Below, piece by piece: positions 13,411-21,311 of a stretch of 32,463 bases of DNA; within the stretch, counting starts at the first letter, position 1, and the number at the start of each line of letters is the position of its first letter. A program made the translations under genes and the position numbers. The stretch is from contig CALWAF010000017.1 in the NCBI GenBank assembly GCA_944372795.1, forward strand, positions 1 through 32,463, read 5' to 3'. This DNA comes from an uncultured Clostridia bacterium (GTDB lineage Bacteria > Bacillota > Clostridia > Christensenellales > CAG-917). The notes beneath the pieces are model-generated. The model searched no databases. It was not told the origin of the DNA and was given only the letters and a program-made list of their open reading frames with translations.

Positions 13411-13611
13411 CGTCCCTGACATGGGAGTATTGTTCCCCCTTCCTGCGGGTTTCGTCGTGCTCGGAAACACCCGCTCGGAGGGTACGGCGTGTTCAAGCTA
13501 GTTTACAGTGTTTACGTCCCCTGACATGGGAGTATTGTTTACCCCCTTCCTGCGGGTTTCCCCCGAAATCGTTCCCCCTTAAAAGGGAACCCACCATTTC
13601 GGGGGACACCT
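13411..13611. repeat. Composite repeat: R2, R2 and R3
   Basis: Two R2 copies in direct orientation (13411-13452 and 13516-13562; each CTGACATGGGAGTATTGTT then CCTGCGGGTTTC) are separated by 60 bp containing GTTCAAGCTAGTTTA, which recurs as GCTCAAGCTAGTTTA beside R2 at 28431. R3 (13573-13611) follows: here an outer stem CCCCGAAAT/ATTTCGGGG encloses GTTCCC..TTAAAAGGGAAC. Confidence 0.75.
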
Positions 13612-13796
13612 TCGGCACTCGGGCACGAGGGCGTCCGAGGACGGCGCCTCCACGGCGCCGCCATGTTATGCCGCTTGCAATGCGCCCGCTTCGCGAAAAG
13701 AGTGGCGCATTGCTAGCGCACTTTACGTCAGCCCTCGGCACTCATACGGTCGCCGCGGCGCTCAAGAGGGCTTCGCCCTGTGAGCGCTTGGTGAGC
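13612..13796. other. Intergenic hairpin-rich stretch
   Basis: Non-coding by appearance. CAATGCGCC (13677-13685) pairs with GGCGCATTG further on, and CGGCGCC/GGCGCCG lies near 13640. No gene recognised. Confidence 0.45.
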
Positions 13797-13892
13797 GGCT
13801 CCACTCCGAACGAGATAACATCATGTCAGGGGACGTCACGTTCGGGGTGCGCGTGATTCCGTCTTCGAAAAAGAAACATCGTATTCAAGAAC
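13797..13892. repeat. Structured repeat R4, copy 2
   Basis: Full-length partner of 3031-3122: CTCCACTCCGAACGAGATAA, then an ATCATGTCAGGGGACGT stem region, CGTTCGGGGT and CGTCTTCGAAAAAGAAAC. Outer pairing CGAACG/CGTTCG is kept here, against CGAACG/CGCTCGG in copy 1. Confidence 0.7.
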
Positions 13893-13986
13893 GCTCCGAA
13901 CAAGTGTGCGTCACAAATGTTCCAAGCCCACCCACCCCGTAAGGAGAATCACCTGAAACAAGCGGAAGCTTCACCTCACTCTTTTT

Positions 13987-14143
13987 TGTCAAGGAATCGC
14001 GCCGAAAAAATTTGCCGGTGGGGGTATTATACCCCCACTCCCCCACGTTGTAGCGGGACGTTAATTACATTTTGCCGAGCGTGATGTAATGCTAATGTGC
14101 CAGCCGCCTGCTTAAGGCTGCAAAATTTTTCGCGCCCTTGACA
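13987..14143. mobile_element. MITE-like element with about 30-bp inverted ends
   Basis: 157 bp. The left end starts TGTCAAGG and contains CGCGCCGAAAAAATTTGC; the right end, read inward on the minus strand, starts TGTCAAGG and contains GCGCGAAAAATTTTGC. A perfect palindrome (GTGGGGGTAT, one base, ATACCCCCAC) occupies 14018-14038. The element is non-coding. No target duplication is obvious. Single copy in the window. Confidence 0.55.
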
Positions 14144-14170
14144 ACGACGGAACACTCAAAATCAAAACAC

Positions 14171-14196
14171 GCGCGGAGCGGTCACCTGCTCCGCGC
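14171..14196. terminator. GC-rich hairpin
   Basis: GCGCGGAGC / GCTCCGCGC around an 8-nt loop. Read on the minus strand it is followed by GTGTTTTGATTTTG, a weak T-rich tail. No gene directly upstream on either strand. Confidence 0.4.
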
Positions 14197-14382
14197 CTTA
14201 ATTGCATAACTGCGCCCGTTTTCTTACTTTTCGTAGGATATTTGCCGTCTGTCTTTTGTCGTCCGTCTGTTTATCTTTCTTTTGCCCGCTTGTCTACGCT
14301 TCTTGTTGCCCCCTTTGATAAGGGGGCTGATATTCATTTTAGTTTTATATTTTGTTTATGGGGGTATGAGGAGTTTTGGGGT

Positions 14383-14444
14383 GCAGGGGGAAACTCGGAA
14401 AATTCCCCCTGCCGCTTTTGTTTCTTTTGGCGCCCAAAAGAAAC
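14383..14444 (-). terminator. Two hairpins downstream of the small gene at 14446-14535
   Basis: Immediately after the stop codon on the minus strand is an 11-bp stem, GTTTCTTTTGG / CCAAAAGAAAC (14420-14444). A second stem, GCAGGGGGAA / TTCCCCCTGC (14383-14412), follows. No long T-run, but two stable stems suggest a defined 3' end. Confidence 0.6.
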
Positions 14445-14445
14445 A

Positions 14446-14535
14446 CTACTCCGCTGCGGCGGACTGCTCGACCGCCCCGCCTTCCGGGGCGGCGTCGCTA
14501 CCGTCTGCGGGCAGGGTCCTGCGCTTGGCTGCCAT
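14446..14535 (-). CDS. Putative small protein, 29 codons
   Basis: I do not recognise a family. The frame begins MAAKRRTLPADGSDAA and ends EQSAAAE: a basic start, then an Ala/Gly/Glu-rich acidic tail, with no membrane segment. What supports it is the full set of expression signals: a consensus promoter (14565-14593), AAGGAG (about 14540-14545) 5 nt before the ATG, and two hairpins right after the TAG. Its GC content and periodicity are like the surrounding genes. It lies in a long gap between repeats. Alternatives are a small regulatory RNA of about 150 nt that happens to contain the frame, or a leader peptide. Confidence 0.5.
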   Translation of the reverse strand: MAAKRRTLPADGSDAAPEGGAVEQSAAAE

Positions 14536-14564
14536 AACTTCTCCTTATCGCAGAAACTAAAATC

Positions 14565-14593
14565 ATCTTAACATCGGTATATTTTTTTGTCAA
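14565..14593 (-). promoter_or_regulatory. Promoter of the 29-codon gene
   Basis: Minus strand: consensus -35 TTGACA (14588-14593), 17-bp A-rich spacer, -10 TAAGAT (14565-14570). Confidence 0.8.
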
Positions 14594-14734
14594 ACCCGCC
14601 CGTTTTTCCTGCCCTTTATCCTCGCCAAATCTCGGCGGAACGGTATGCAAAAACGCGGGATACGTCCGTTTCGCGACAAAATACCGCATTTTCGCTTAAA
14701 AATCGCGGCTTACGCGCACGGGCGAAAAATTAGG

Positions 14735-14762
14735 TTGAAATAATACATAATAATGCTATAAT
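14735..14762 (+). promoter_or_regulatory. Promoter of the repeat lipoprotein gene
   Basis: -35 TTGAAA (14735-14740), 16-bp AT-rich spacer, -10 TATAAT (14757-14762). Confidence 0.8.
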
Positions 14763-14828
14763 GTTATAGAAATTCCGACTTTTGCGGGAACTTTGAGGAA
14801 ACGGCGGCTCTGCCGCCCGAGGAACAGA

Positions 14829-17360
14829 ATGAAAAAACATGCGGGAAAACTTTTACTGCTCTTGCTTGCGACGCTGATGGTATTCGTGCTGGCGGCGTGC
14901 AACGACACCACCGGGACGGGCGGGAACGGCGGGAACGGCGGCGGCGACGATCCGACTGCCGCGACCCACACCGTGCACTTCGACGCCGCGGGCGGACAGG
15001 ACCTCGAAGGCAAGTACGACGTCGAGGTGAAGCACGGCGGCACCGTGGAATCTCCCAAGCTCAACGGCAAACCCCTTGAACCCATACGCACGGGCTATGA
15101 CTTCACGGGCTGGGTGTACGGCACCTCCGGCGCGGACTTCATCTTCTCGGATACGGCGGAGGAAGACGAAACTCCCACCGTCGTCACCGACGACATCACC
15201 ATTTCCGCGACGTGGTCTGCAAAGAGCTACACCCACACCCTCGTCACCTCTGCGAACAGCAGCCTCTATCCCTTCGGCGGCTCGGAAGCGAACGGCTTCT
15301 GGGATGCAGCGGGCACTGTTTCCCTCGACAAGGGAGAGGATGAGGCGGATCCCACCTTCGTCACCCGCTACGGCGACGACGAAGCGGTGGGCGACGTCCC
15401 CGTGGCGGTGTCCGACAGCGAGGACGACTGGATGGTGTATTGGTACTATGTCACCACCGAAACGGTGGACGGCAAGACCGTCGTGAACGAAGTGCCCTTC
15501 ACCACCTCGCGCACGGGCAAGAACGACACCTCCGAACTCAAACTCCTAGAGGACTTCACGGGGCTCTCCTCCCTCGTGCTCTATCCCAAGATGCACAGCA
15601 AACTGCCCGACGTCGATCTGACCTTCGGCGAGACGGGCACCCTCACCGTCAAACTCGGCGACTTCGCCGACAAAGCGGACGTCCCCACTCCTTCCGAGAG
15701 AGCGGGCTACGTCTTTGACGGATGGTATTACACCGTCACCACGGGCGAGGGCGAGGACGAAGTCACCACCGAATACGCCTTCGTGCCCTTCGAGGCCGCC
15801 GAGAACGAGGACAACGCCGACGAGGCGACCGTGCTCGACGAAAGCATCCTCACCAACGATGGCGACAGCACCTACTCTCTCACCCTTTACGCGAAGTGGG
15901 TGCGCAAGGTGACGGTGTCCACCGCAGACGACATCACCACCCTCCGCACCGAGCTTACGACCGCGATCGAGGACGAGGACGACATCGCTCTCTATTCCCT
16001 CGTGCATGCGGACATCACCTTCGACGCATCGATCACCCTCACCGACTTTGCGCCCCTCTTTGACGAGGAACATCCCTTTGTCGGCACCGTGAGCGGCGGC
16101 GGGAACCTGCTCACCATGTCCTACACCTCCGCTTACACCGGCACCACCTTCGCGCTCATCGGCGTGAACGAGGGCGAGATATCCTCCCTCACCGCTGCCA
16201 TCGTCATCGACGGTTTCGTTGCGGACCCCGAGGGCATCCTCGCGGTCGGTCTTGCGGGCAGGAACCGCGGCACAATGAAGGAAACGGACGTTTCCCTGAA
16301 GATCGGCACCTCCGCCTCCCCTGCGGATGCGGGCAAGGCGACCGTATATGCGGGCGCGCTCGCCGCAGTGTTTGACGGCGGCTCCGCCACCGATTGCGAG
16401 ATAAGCGAAGTTTCCGTCTTCCTCTCTTCCGCAGGCACCGTCTACGCGGGCGGCGCGGCGGCTCTTGCGGGCGAGACCGCATCCACCCTCACAAACGTCT
16501 TTGCAGACAAAGTGACGGTGTCCGTCGGCTCCGCATCCGACGTCTTCGCGGGCGGCATAGCGGGCAACGCAAAAGCCCTTGAGGCGACAAAGAGCGGCGT
16601 GAAGACCTTCACCCTCACCGCCACCGCATCCAGAGTGTGGGCAGGCGGCATAGTGGGCAGCGCCTCGGGCGGCAGCCTCTCGCAGTGCTTTGCCGATTCC
16701 GTGATAAACGTCACGGCGAAGAATTCCGTAAAGGCGGGCGGCATCGCGGGCGAAAGCATGACCCTCATCGCCAACTGCCGCGCGGGCAGCACGATCGACA
16801 TCACCGCAGAAAGCGGCGCTTCCGTCAGAGCGGGCGGCATAGTGGGCACGGCATCCAGAGTGTCCGCCTCCGCATCCACCTCCTCCTCCGCGACGGGCGA
16901 CATCAACGCCACCTTCGGCGGCGGCAGCATCACCGTCACCGCGAATGCCGCGGGCGACATCTATCTCGGCGGCGTGGCGGGACACGTGTCCAACATGCGC
17001 TCCGAGCGCTCCTTTGCGGACGTGGACATCACCGTGAACGGCACCGCGAACACCGTGAAAGCGGGCGCATCCTTTGGCGGCACGGCGAACACCGTCACTC
17101 TCTCCAAGTGCTATTTCGCCTCCGACGCCTCCGTCAAGGTGAACGGCGAGGACGCGTCCTCTCCCTCCCTCTCCGGCATGACGGGCATCGAGAGCGAGAA
17201 GTTCTCGGACGAGAGCTGGCTGACGGGTGAGAGCAACTTCAACCTCGACACGAGCGTGTGGCACGCGACGGAGAACGGACCCCGCCTCGAAGTGGAAGAC
17301 CCGCAGACGGAAGAGACCCCGGACGAGGGCGAGACCGACACCCCGAGCGCGGAGGAATGA
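14829..17360 (+). CDS. Large surface lipoprotein with InlB-type and GLUG-like repeats
   Basis: 843 residues. The N-terminus MKKHAGKLLLL...VFVLAAC is a lipoprotein signal with Cys24 lipidated. A flexible Gly/Asn linker follows. Two InlB B-repeat (Listeria-Bacteroides type) modules are visible: HTVHFDAAGG...GYDFTGWVYG...ITISATWS (about 50-140) and GYVFDGWYYT...SLTLYAKW (about 285-360). From about 365 to 810 is a Ser/Thr/Ala/Gly-rich beta-helix-like region with recurring AGGIVG or AGGIAG steps (GLUG-like), as in adhesins. The C-terminus is acidic. GAGGAA precedes the ATG at 14829; an earlier in-frame ATG would spoil the signal peptide. It probably binds host or glycan surfaces; no catalytic motif was seen. 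Confidence 0.85.
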   Translation: MKKHAGKLLLLLLATLMVFVLAACNDTTGTGGNGGNGGGDDPTAATHTVHFDAAGGQDLEGKYDVEVKHGGTVESPKLNGKPLEPIRTGYDFTGWVYGTSGADFIFSDTAEEDETPTVVTDDITISATWSAKSYTHTLVTSANSSLYPFGGSEANGFWDAAGTVSLDKGEDEADPTFVTRYGDDEAVGDVPVAVSDSEDDWMVYWYYVTTETVDGKTVVNEVPFTTSRTGKNDTSELKLLEDFTGLSSLVLYPKMHSKLPDVDLTFGETGTLTVKLGDFADKADVPTPSERAGYVFDGWYYTVTTGEGEDEVTTEYAFVPFEAAENEDNADEATVLDESILTNDGDSTYSLTLYAKWVRKVTVSTADDITTLRTELTTAIEDEDDIALYSLVHADITFDASITLTDFAPLFDEEHPFVGTVSGGGNLLTMSYTSAYTGTTFALIGVNEGEISSLTAAIVIDGFVADPEGILAVGLAGRNRGTMKETDVSLKIGTSASPADAGKATVYAGALAAVFDGGSATDCEISEVSVFLSSAGTVYAGGAAALAGETASTLTNVFADKVTVSVGSASDVFAGGIAGNAKALEATKSGVKTFTLTATASRVWAGGIVGSASGGSLSQCFADSVINVTAKNSVKAGGIAGESMTLIANCRAGSTIDITAESGASVRAGGIVGTASRVSASASTSSSATGDINATFGGGSITVTANAAGDIYLGGVAGHVSNMRSERSFADVDITVNGTANTVKAGASFGGTANTVTLSKCYFASDASVKVNGEDASSPSLSGMTGIESEKFSDESWLTGESNFNLDTSVWHATENGPRLEVEDPQTEETPDEGETDTPSAEE

Positions 17361-17376
17361 CCCCGAACGACAAATG

Positions 17377-17410
17377 AAAAAGAGCGTCCCCTGCGGACGC
17401 TCTTTTCTTT
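17377..17410. terminator. Bidirectional terminator
   Basis: Stem AAAAGAGCGTCC / GGACGCTCTTTT followed by CTTTTC, between the lipoprotein gene and the convergent sulfatase gene. Confidence 0.88.
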
Positions 17411-17441
17411 TCCTCCCGTCCTCACCTGCGGAAGACGAAAC

Positions 17442-18848
17442 TTATCTCAACGTTGCGGTGCGCACTATCCTGCGCTTTTTCACCCACCGTCCCATATAGT
17501 GCAGATTGTCGTCGAACTCGTCGCCGATCTCCTTCATTTTTGCATACATCGCGGCTTTAAGTCTCTCTTTTTCGCCCTTAAACCTCGGTTCGTGCGCAAG
17601 ATTGTGTTTTTGCAGCGGGTCTTCGAGGTTGTCGAAGAGGTATTCCGCGCGGTCCTTGCGATATACGGCGTAGGTGAAGCGCTTGTCTCTGACCCCCCTC
17701 CACTCCTTGCCGCTGCCGAACATGGCGGTGGGTCCCGTGCCCATCATGAGAGAGGGCTCGTCGCACGTTTCGTCCGAGATAAGACAACGGGAAAGATCCT
17801 TCCCTTCCGCCTCCTTCGGGCACTCCAGCCCCATGAGGGAAAGCAGCGTGGGCATGATGTCAACGGTGTTGAAGGTGAAGTCTCTCCTTCCCGCGGCGAT
17901 GTTGTCCCCCCACCTCACGAGGAAGGGGACGCGCACGGATTCGTCGTAGAAAATGTTCTTGGCGCGTCTGCCGTGTGCGCCGAACATCTCGCCGTGGTCG
18001 GAGGTGAAGACGAACACCGTATCCTCCGCGATACCGAGCTCGTCGAGGACGGCGCGCAGTCTGCCGACGTTGTAGTCGAGATTTGCGACCATGGCGTAAT
18101 ACACCCGCATCCACTCCGTGAGCTTCCCCCTCTCGAAGGGGAAGAACTTCGCCCACATATCGGCGTGTGAGTCGTTGCAGGGCATATAGTTGTCGGGCAG
18201 GGAGAAATCCACGCCGTCGAAGAGGCGCAGCCACTCGTCGGGCACGTTGTCCCTCGTCCACGGGTCGTGGGGTGTGCCGAGGGAGAGGAAGAGGGCGAAG
18301 GGCTTCTCCCCCGCCGCGCATTCGCGCATCCTCTTTATCGCAAGATCGGTCATGAAATCGGGCTCGTAGCCCTCGGCGTATATCTTCTCCGGGGTGTCGA
18401 GGTGATAGTAGGCGTACGGCGCGTAGTAGCGGTGGTGGAAGTTGTACGCCGCGAAATATCCGTCGAAGCCCAGCCTGTCGGGCCCCGGCGGGATAAAGGA
18501 ATTCTTCGGGTCGAAATGATTGCCCAGCTGCGCGGCGTAGAGGTGCCACTTGCCGATGTAGGACGACTCGTAACCCGCGTCGTTCAGGACGTGCGCGAAG
18601 GTGCGGTGGCGGGTGTTCATCCTTATCTCGTTGATGACCATGCCCGTGGACGTGGTGTACTTGCCCGTGAGCAACGTCGCCCTGTACGGTGCGCACACGG
18701 GATGTCCGCTGACCGCATTGGTGACGTCCGCGCTCTCGCGCGCGAGCGCGTCGATATTGGGTGTACGCGCGCGCGTGTCACCGTTGTAACCCACCGACGC
18801 CCATCGCAGCTGATCGGCAAAGACGTAAACGAGGTTCGGACGCTTCAT
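17442..18848 (-). CDS. Cysteine-type (formylglycine) sulfatase, cytosolic
   Basis: 468 residues, alkaline-phosphatase fold. It hydrolyses a sulfate ester. CAPYRATLLTGKY (52-64) is the CxPxR signature: Cys52 must be converted to formylglycine by a maturase, in anaerobes usually the radical-SAM anSME, which is not in the window. D12 and Q13 (FADQLR), IGKWHL and FTSDHGEMFG (metal-binding) are present. There is no signal peptide, unusual for sulfatases acting on polymers, so the substrate must be imported. AAGGAG lies before the ATG, which overlaps the stop of the upstream symporter gene (ATGA), indicating translational coupling. The two form an operon for a sulfated sugar. Confidence 0.92.
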   Translation of the reverse strand: MKRPNLVYVFADQLRWASVGYNGDTRARTPNIDALARESADVTNAVSGHPVCAPYRATLLTGKYTTSTGMVINEIRMNTRHRTFAHVLNDAGYESSYIGKWHLYAAQLGNHFDPKNSFIPPGPDRLGFDGYFAAYNFHHRYYAPYAYYHLDTPEKIYAEGYEPDFMTDLAIKRMRECAAGEKPFALFLSLGTPHDPWTRDNVPDEWLRLFDGVDFSLPDNYMPCNDSHADMWAKFFPFERGKLTEWMRVYYAMVANLDYNVGRLRAVLDELGIAEDTVFVFTSDHGEMFGAHGRRAKNIFYDESVRVPFLVRWGDNIAAGRRDFTFNTVDIMPTLLSLMGLECPKEAEGKDLSRCLISDETCDEPSLMMGTGPTAMFGSGKEWRGVRDKRFTYAVYRKDRAEYLFDNLEDPLQKHNLAHEPRFKGEKERLKAAMYAKMKEIGDEFDDNLHYMGRWVKKRRIVRTATLR

Positions 18849-20380
18849 ATCTCTTCTCCTTCTTTCCCTAGGGCTCCGCTCTCCCCTTCCTCGGGCGCGG
18901 CTGCGTCCTCGCCGAGGCTCCCGTCATCCGCGGACTCGGGCTCCGCGAACACTTTGTCAGAGGTCTCTCCGTCGCGTTCTGCGCGGAGCGCCGCGAGCTT
19001 TTCGCGCATCTCGGCGTCCTTCTTTTTGCCGAGAGGATAGACGAGCATGAGCACGAGCATGAGCGCGAACATGATGAGGGGCACCACGGTGGCGAGCAGA
19101 TAAATGCCGTCCACCGTCTCCGCGCTCTGTCCGCCGTAGCCCTTCTGCGCGACATAGCCCACCACTCCGAGCAGCGCGGGCGCGATCGCGGCGATAGCCT
19201 GTCCTATCTTGCGCATGAAGGTGAACGCGGCGTAACCTATCGCCTCTTCCCTTCTTCCAGTCGCGAGCTCGTGGCAGTCGATGACGTCCATCGCGAGCGC
19301 CCATATCTCCAGCGTGAAGAAGCTCACGCCCGCACCTTGCAGGAAACAGAACGCTATGAATATCCACGGGTTCGGGATCCTCCACGCCGTCATGACCAGC
19401 GTCGCGATGACGGAGAGGATGAGCCCGTAGACGCAGATCTCCTTCTTGCCCACCTTTTTGATGACCACCTCCGTGAAGGGGATCATGACCACCATCGGCG
19501 CGTAGGTGGCGATGGTGACGAAGGTCATCATTCCCTCCTTCTGATAGTAGACGTTGAAGAGGTAGACGTCGATGGAATTGATGTACATCGAGGACGCGAT
19601 GAGCAGCATCCCCGCAAGGCTCATGATGACGAAGGGCTTGTTCCTGACAAGAGATTTGAGCGCCACGGTGAGCTTGGTCTGCTGCGCCGCGGGCGGATAT
19701 TCGAAGTTCTCCTTGGTGAAAAAGAAGGCGATCGTGTAACTCGCCAGCATGATGACGGCGATGACCGCCATACATATCACCAGCTTGTTGCCGTCGAGAA
19801 GTTTGATCTCCTCCCCCGCCGCGTTATACGCCGTGGAATAGACCAGCAGGGGGAAGAGGATGCCCGCGGGCACGCCGCCTATGCCGCCGCCTATGGAGCG
19901 GGCGATGGAAAGGCGGCTGCGTTCGTTCTGATTGCGGGTCATGACCGTGGCAAGCGACCCGTAAGGCACCAGCACCACGGTGTAAAGCATACCGTAGGCG
20001 ATGTAGGTGAAGAAGGCGAAAACTATGCACTCCGCAAGCGACATATCGGGGATGGGCGCGAACATCAGCACCGCGGAAAGCGCGAGAGGGATGCCGCCTA
20101 TCAGCAGATATTGTCGGAATTTGCCGTATTTTGACGGTTTTGCCCGCTGTGCGAGCCACCCCATGATGGGGTCGTTTATCGCGTCCCAGATGCGGGCGAT
20201 GATCATGATCGCGGTCACTGCGGTGAGCCACGTGGCGGCGGTCGCCTCGTCGAATTTCGCGCCCAGCACGTCCGAATAGAACACCGTAAGATACGACCCT
20301 ACCGCGGCAAAGGCGATGTTGTTGCCTAGGTCCGCCACGCCGTAGCCTATATAGCTTTTCAGACCGAGTTTTTTCTCCAT
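18845..20380 (-). CDS. GPH-family (glycoside-pentoside-hexuronide) cation symporter
   Basis: 511 residues with about 12 membrane helices of the MFS/MFS_2 superfamily. It starts MEKKLGLKSYIGYGVADLGNN, the family's usual beginning, and has GVADLG, DAINDPIMGWLAQR (the family's D-x-x-x-D-P signature) and MTRNQNERSRLS. It imports a glycoside with Na+ or H+. I take the ATG at 20380, with AGAGGGA just upstream, over two earlier ATGs. About 60 acidic residues trail the last helix, longer than usual. It is the first gene of an operon with the sulfatase, which points to a sulfated mono- or disaccharide as cargo. Confidence 0.92.
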   Translation of the reverse strand: MEKKLGLKSYIGYGVADLGNNIAFAAVGSYLTVFYSDVLGAKFDEATAATWLTAVTAIMIIARIWDAINDPIMGWLAQRAKPSKYGKFRQYLLIGGIPLALSAVLMFAPIPDMSLAECIVFAFFTYIAYGMLYTVVLVPYGSLATVMTRNQNERSRLSIARSIGGGIGGVPAGILFPLLVYSTAYNAAGEEIKLLDGNKLVICMAVIAVIMLASYTIAFFFTKENFEYPPAAQQTKLTVALKSLVRNKPFVIMSLAGMLLIASSMYINSIDVYLFNVYYQKEGMMTFVTIATYAPMVVMIPFTEVVIKKVGKKEICVYGLILSVIATLVMTAWRIPNPWIFIAFCFLQGAGVSFFTLEIWALAMDVIDCHELATGRREEAIGYAAFTFMRKIGQAIAAIAPALLGVVGYVAQKGYGGQSAETVDGIYLLATVVPLIMFALMLVLMLVYPLGKKKDAEMREKLAALRAERDGETSDKVFAEPESADDGSLGEDAAAPEEGESGALGKEGEEI

Positions 20381-20435
20381 ATTCCCTCTCATCACGGCGG
20401 ACACGTGCACGGTTTTTCGTGTTCTCCGCTCTTTT

Positions 20436-20464
20436 ATGATATATCCTTACACGCCCGAAATCAA
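20436..20464 (-). promoter_or_regulatory. Promoter of the symporter-sulfatase operon
   Basis: Minus strand: -35 TTGATT (20459-20464), 17-bp spacer, -10 TATCAT (20436-20441). Confidence 0.75.
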
Positions 20465-20533
20465 GAGCGGATTTTCGTGCGGAGGCGAAGAAATCACATT
20501 GGTTAAGCCTGTAAATATTTTGAAAAAACTATA

Positions 20534-20562
20534 TTGACATAAATTAAATCGTTATTTATTAT
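20534..20562 (+). promoter_or_regulatory. Promoter of the zinc-ribbon/DUF898-like gene
   Basis: Consensus -35 TTGACA (20534-20539), 17-bp AT-rich spacer, -10 TATTAT (20557-20562). Confidence 0.85.
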
Positions 20563-20597
20563 AAATTTACCGAGAGGTATTATTGGGAGGTAAGATT

Positions 20598-21239
20598 ATG
20601 AAAAACATCAAATGCTACAAGTGCGGCGCCATCCTCGCCGTGCCCGACAGCACGCAGGAGACGACCTGCACCGCTTGCGGTGCCAAACTGCGTCTGGCGC
20701 CCCCTGCGCCCGCGCCCGCACCCGTTCAGGCACCCGCACCCGTTCAGGCTCCGACGCCCATGACGCAGGGAGCGGCGCCCGTCCCCGCGCCCGTGCAGCA
20801 AGCGCCCGCGGCAGCCGCCCTCTTCGACCCCCACATCCCGTCCTACTTTGACGGCAAACTGTGGCAGTACATCGGCGTGAACATCGTCTTCGCCCTGCAA
20901 TGCATCACCGTCATCGGCATCCCGTGGGCGATCATCCGCAAGAAGAAATGGGTGCTCAAACACACCATCGTACGCGGTCAGCGCCTGAAACTCACCGCCC
21001 GCGGCAGCCAGCTCATCGGCAGCTTTATCAAGTGGGGGCTGCTCACAGTCATCACCTGTTTCATCTACGGTTTCTGGGTGCCGATCAAATATCAGCAGTG
21101 GTACGCCTCGCACCTCGAGTTCGACGGAGATCCCATCCCGCCCTACGAGCTGCCCAGACACGCGAAGAAGAGAATGGAGAAAGAGAAAGAAAAAGCCGCG
21201 AAAAAGGCTGAAAAGGAAATGAAGAAGGCAGCGAAGTGA
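20598..21239 (+). CDS. Zinc-ribbon membrane protein, DUF898/YjgN-like
   Basis: 213 residues. An N-terminal zinc ribbon has C6, C9, C24 and C27 (CYKC...CTAC). A Pro/Ala-rich linker (about 35-74) includes a short duplicated APVQ unit. Two membrane helices follow (about 90-113 and 140-163), with HTIVRGQRLKLTARGSQLI and TCFIYGFWVPIKYQQW between and after them, as in the DUF898 family of membrane proteins. The C-terminus is a highly charged Lys/Glu coiled stretch (186-213). GGGAGG lies before the ATG at 20598. Function is unknown; the ribbon may mediate interaction rather than DNA binding. Single-gene unit. Confidence 0.8.
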   Translation: MKNIKCYKCGAILAVPDSTQETTCTACGAKLRLAPPAPAPAPVQAPAPVQAPTPMTQGAAPVPAPVQQAPAAAALFDPHIPSYFDGKLWQYIGVNIVFALQCITVIGIPWAIIRKKKWVLKHTIVRGQRLKLTARGSQLIGSFIKWGLLTVITCFIYGFWVPIKYQQWYASHLEFDGDPIPPYELPRHAKKRMEKEKEKAAKKAEKEMKKAAK

Positions 21240-21260
21240 CCTGCGTTCACACTCACCGAT

Positions 21261-21294
21261 AAAAACGCCGCCCCGCAAGGGACGGCGTTTTTTT
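21261..21294. terminator. Bidirectional terminator
   Basis: AAAAACGCCG / CGGCGTTTTTTT hairpin between the zinc-ribbon gene and the convergent M28 gene. Confidence 0.9.
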
Positions 21295-21311
21295 GTGCTT
21301 TCAACGAGCGG

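Noticed and set aside
15546..17264. 572-codon minus-strand frame opposite the repeat lipoprotein
   Set aside because: Ala/Gly/Arg/His-rich shadow of the lipoprotein gene, without ribosome binding site or domain.
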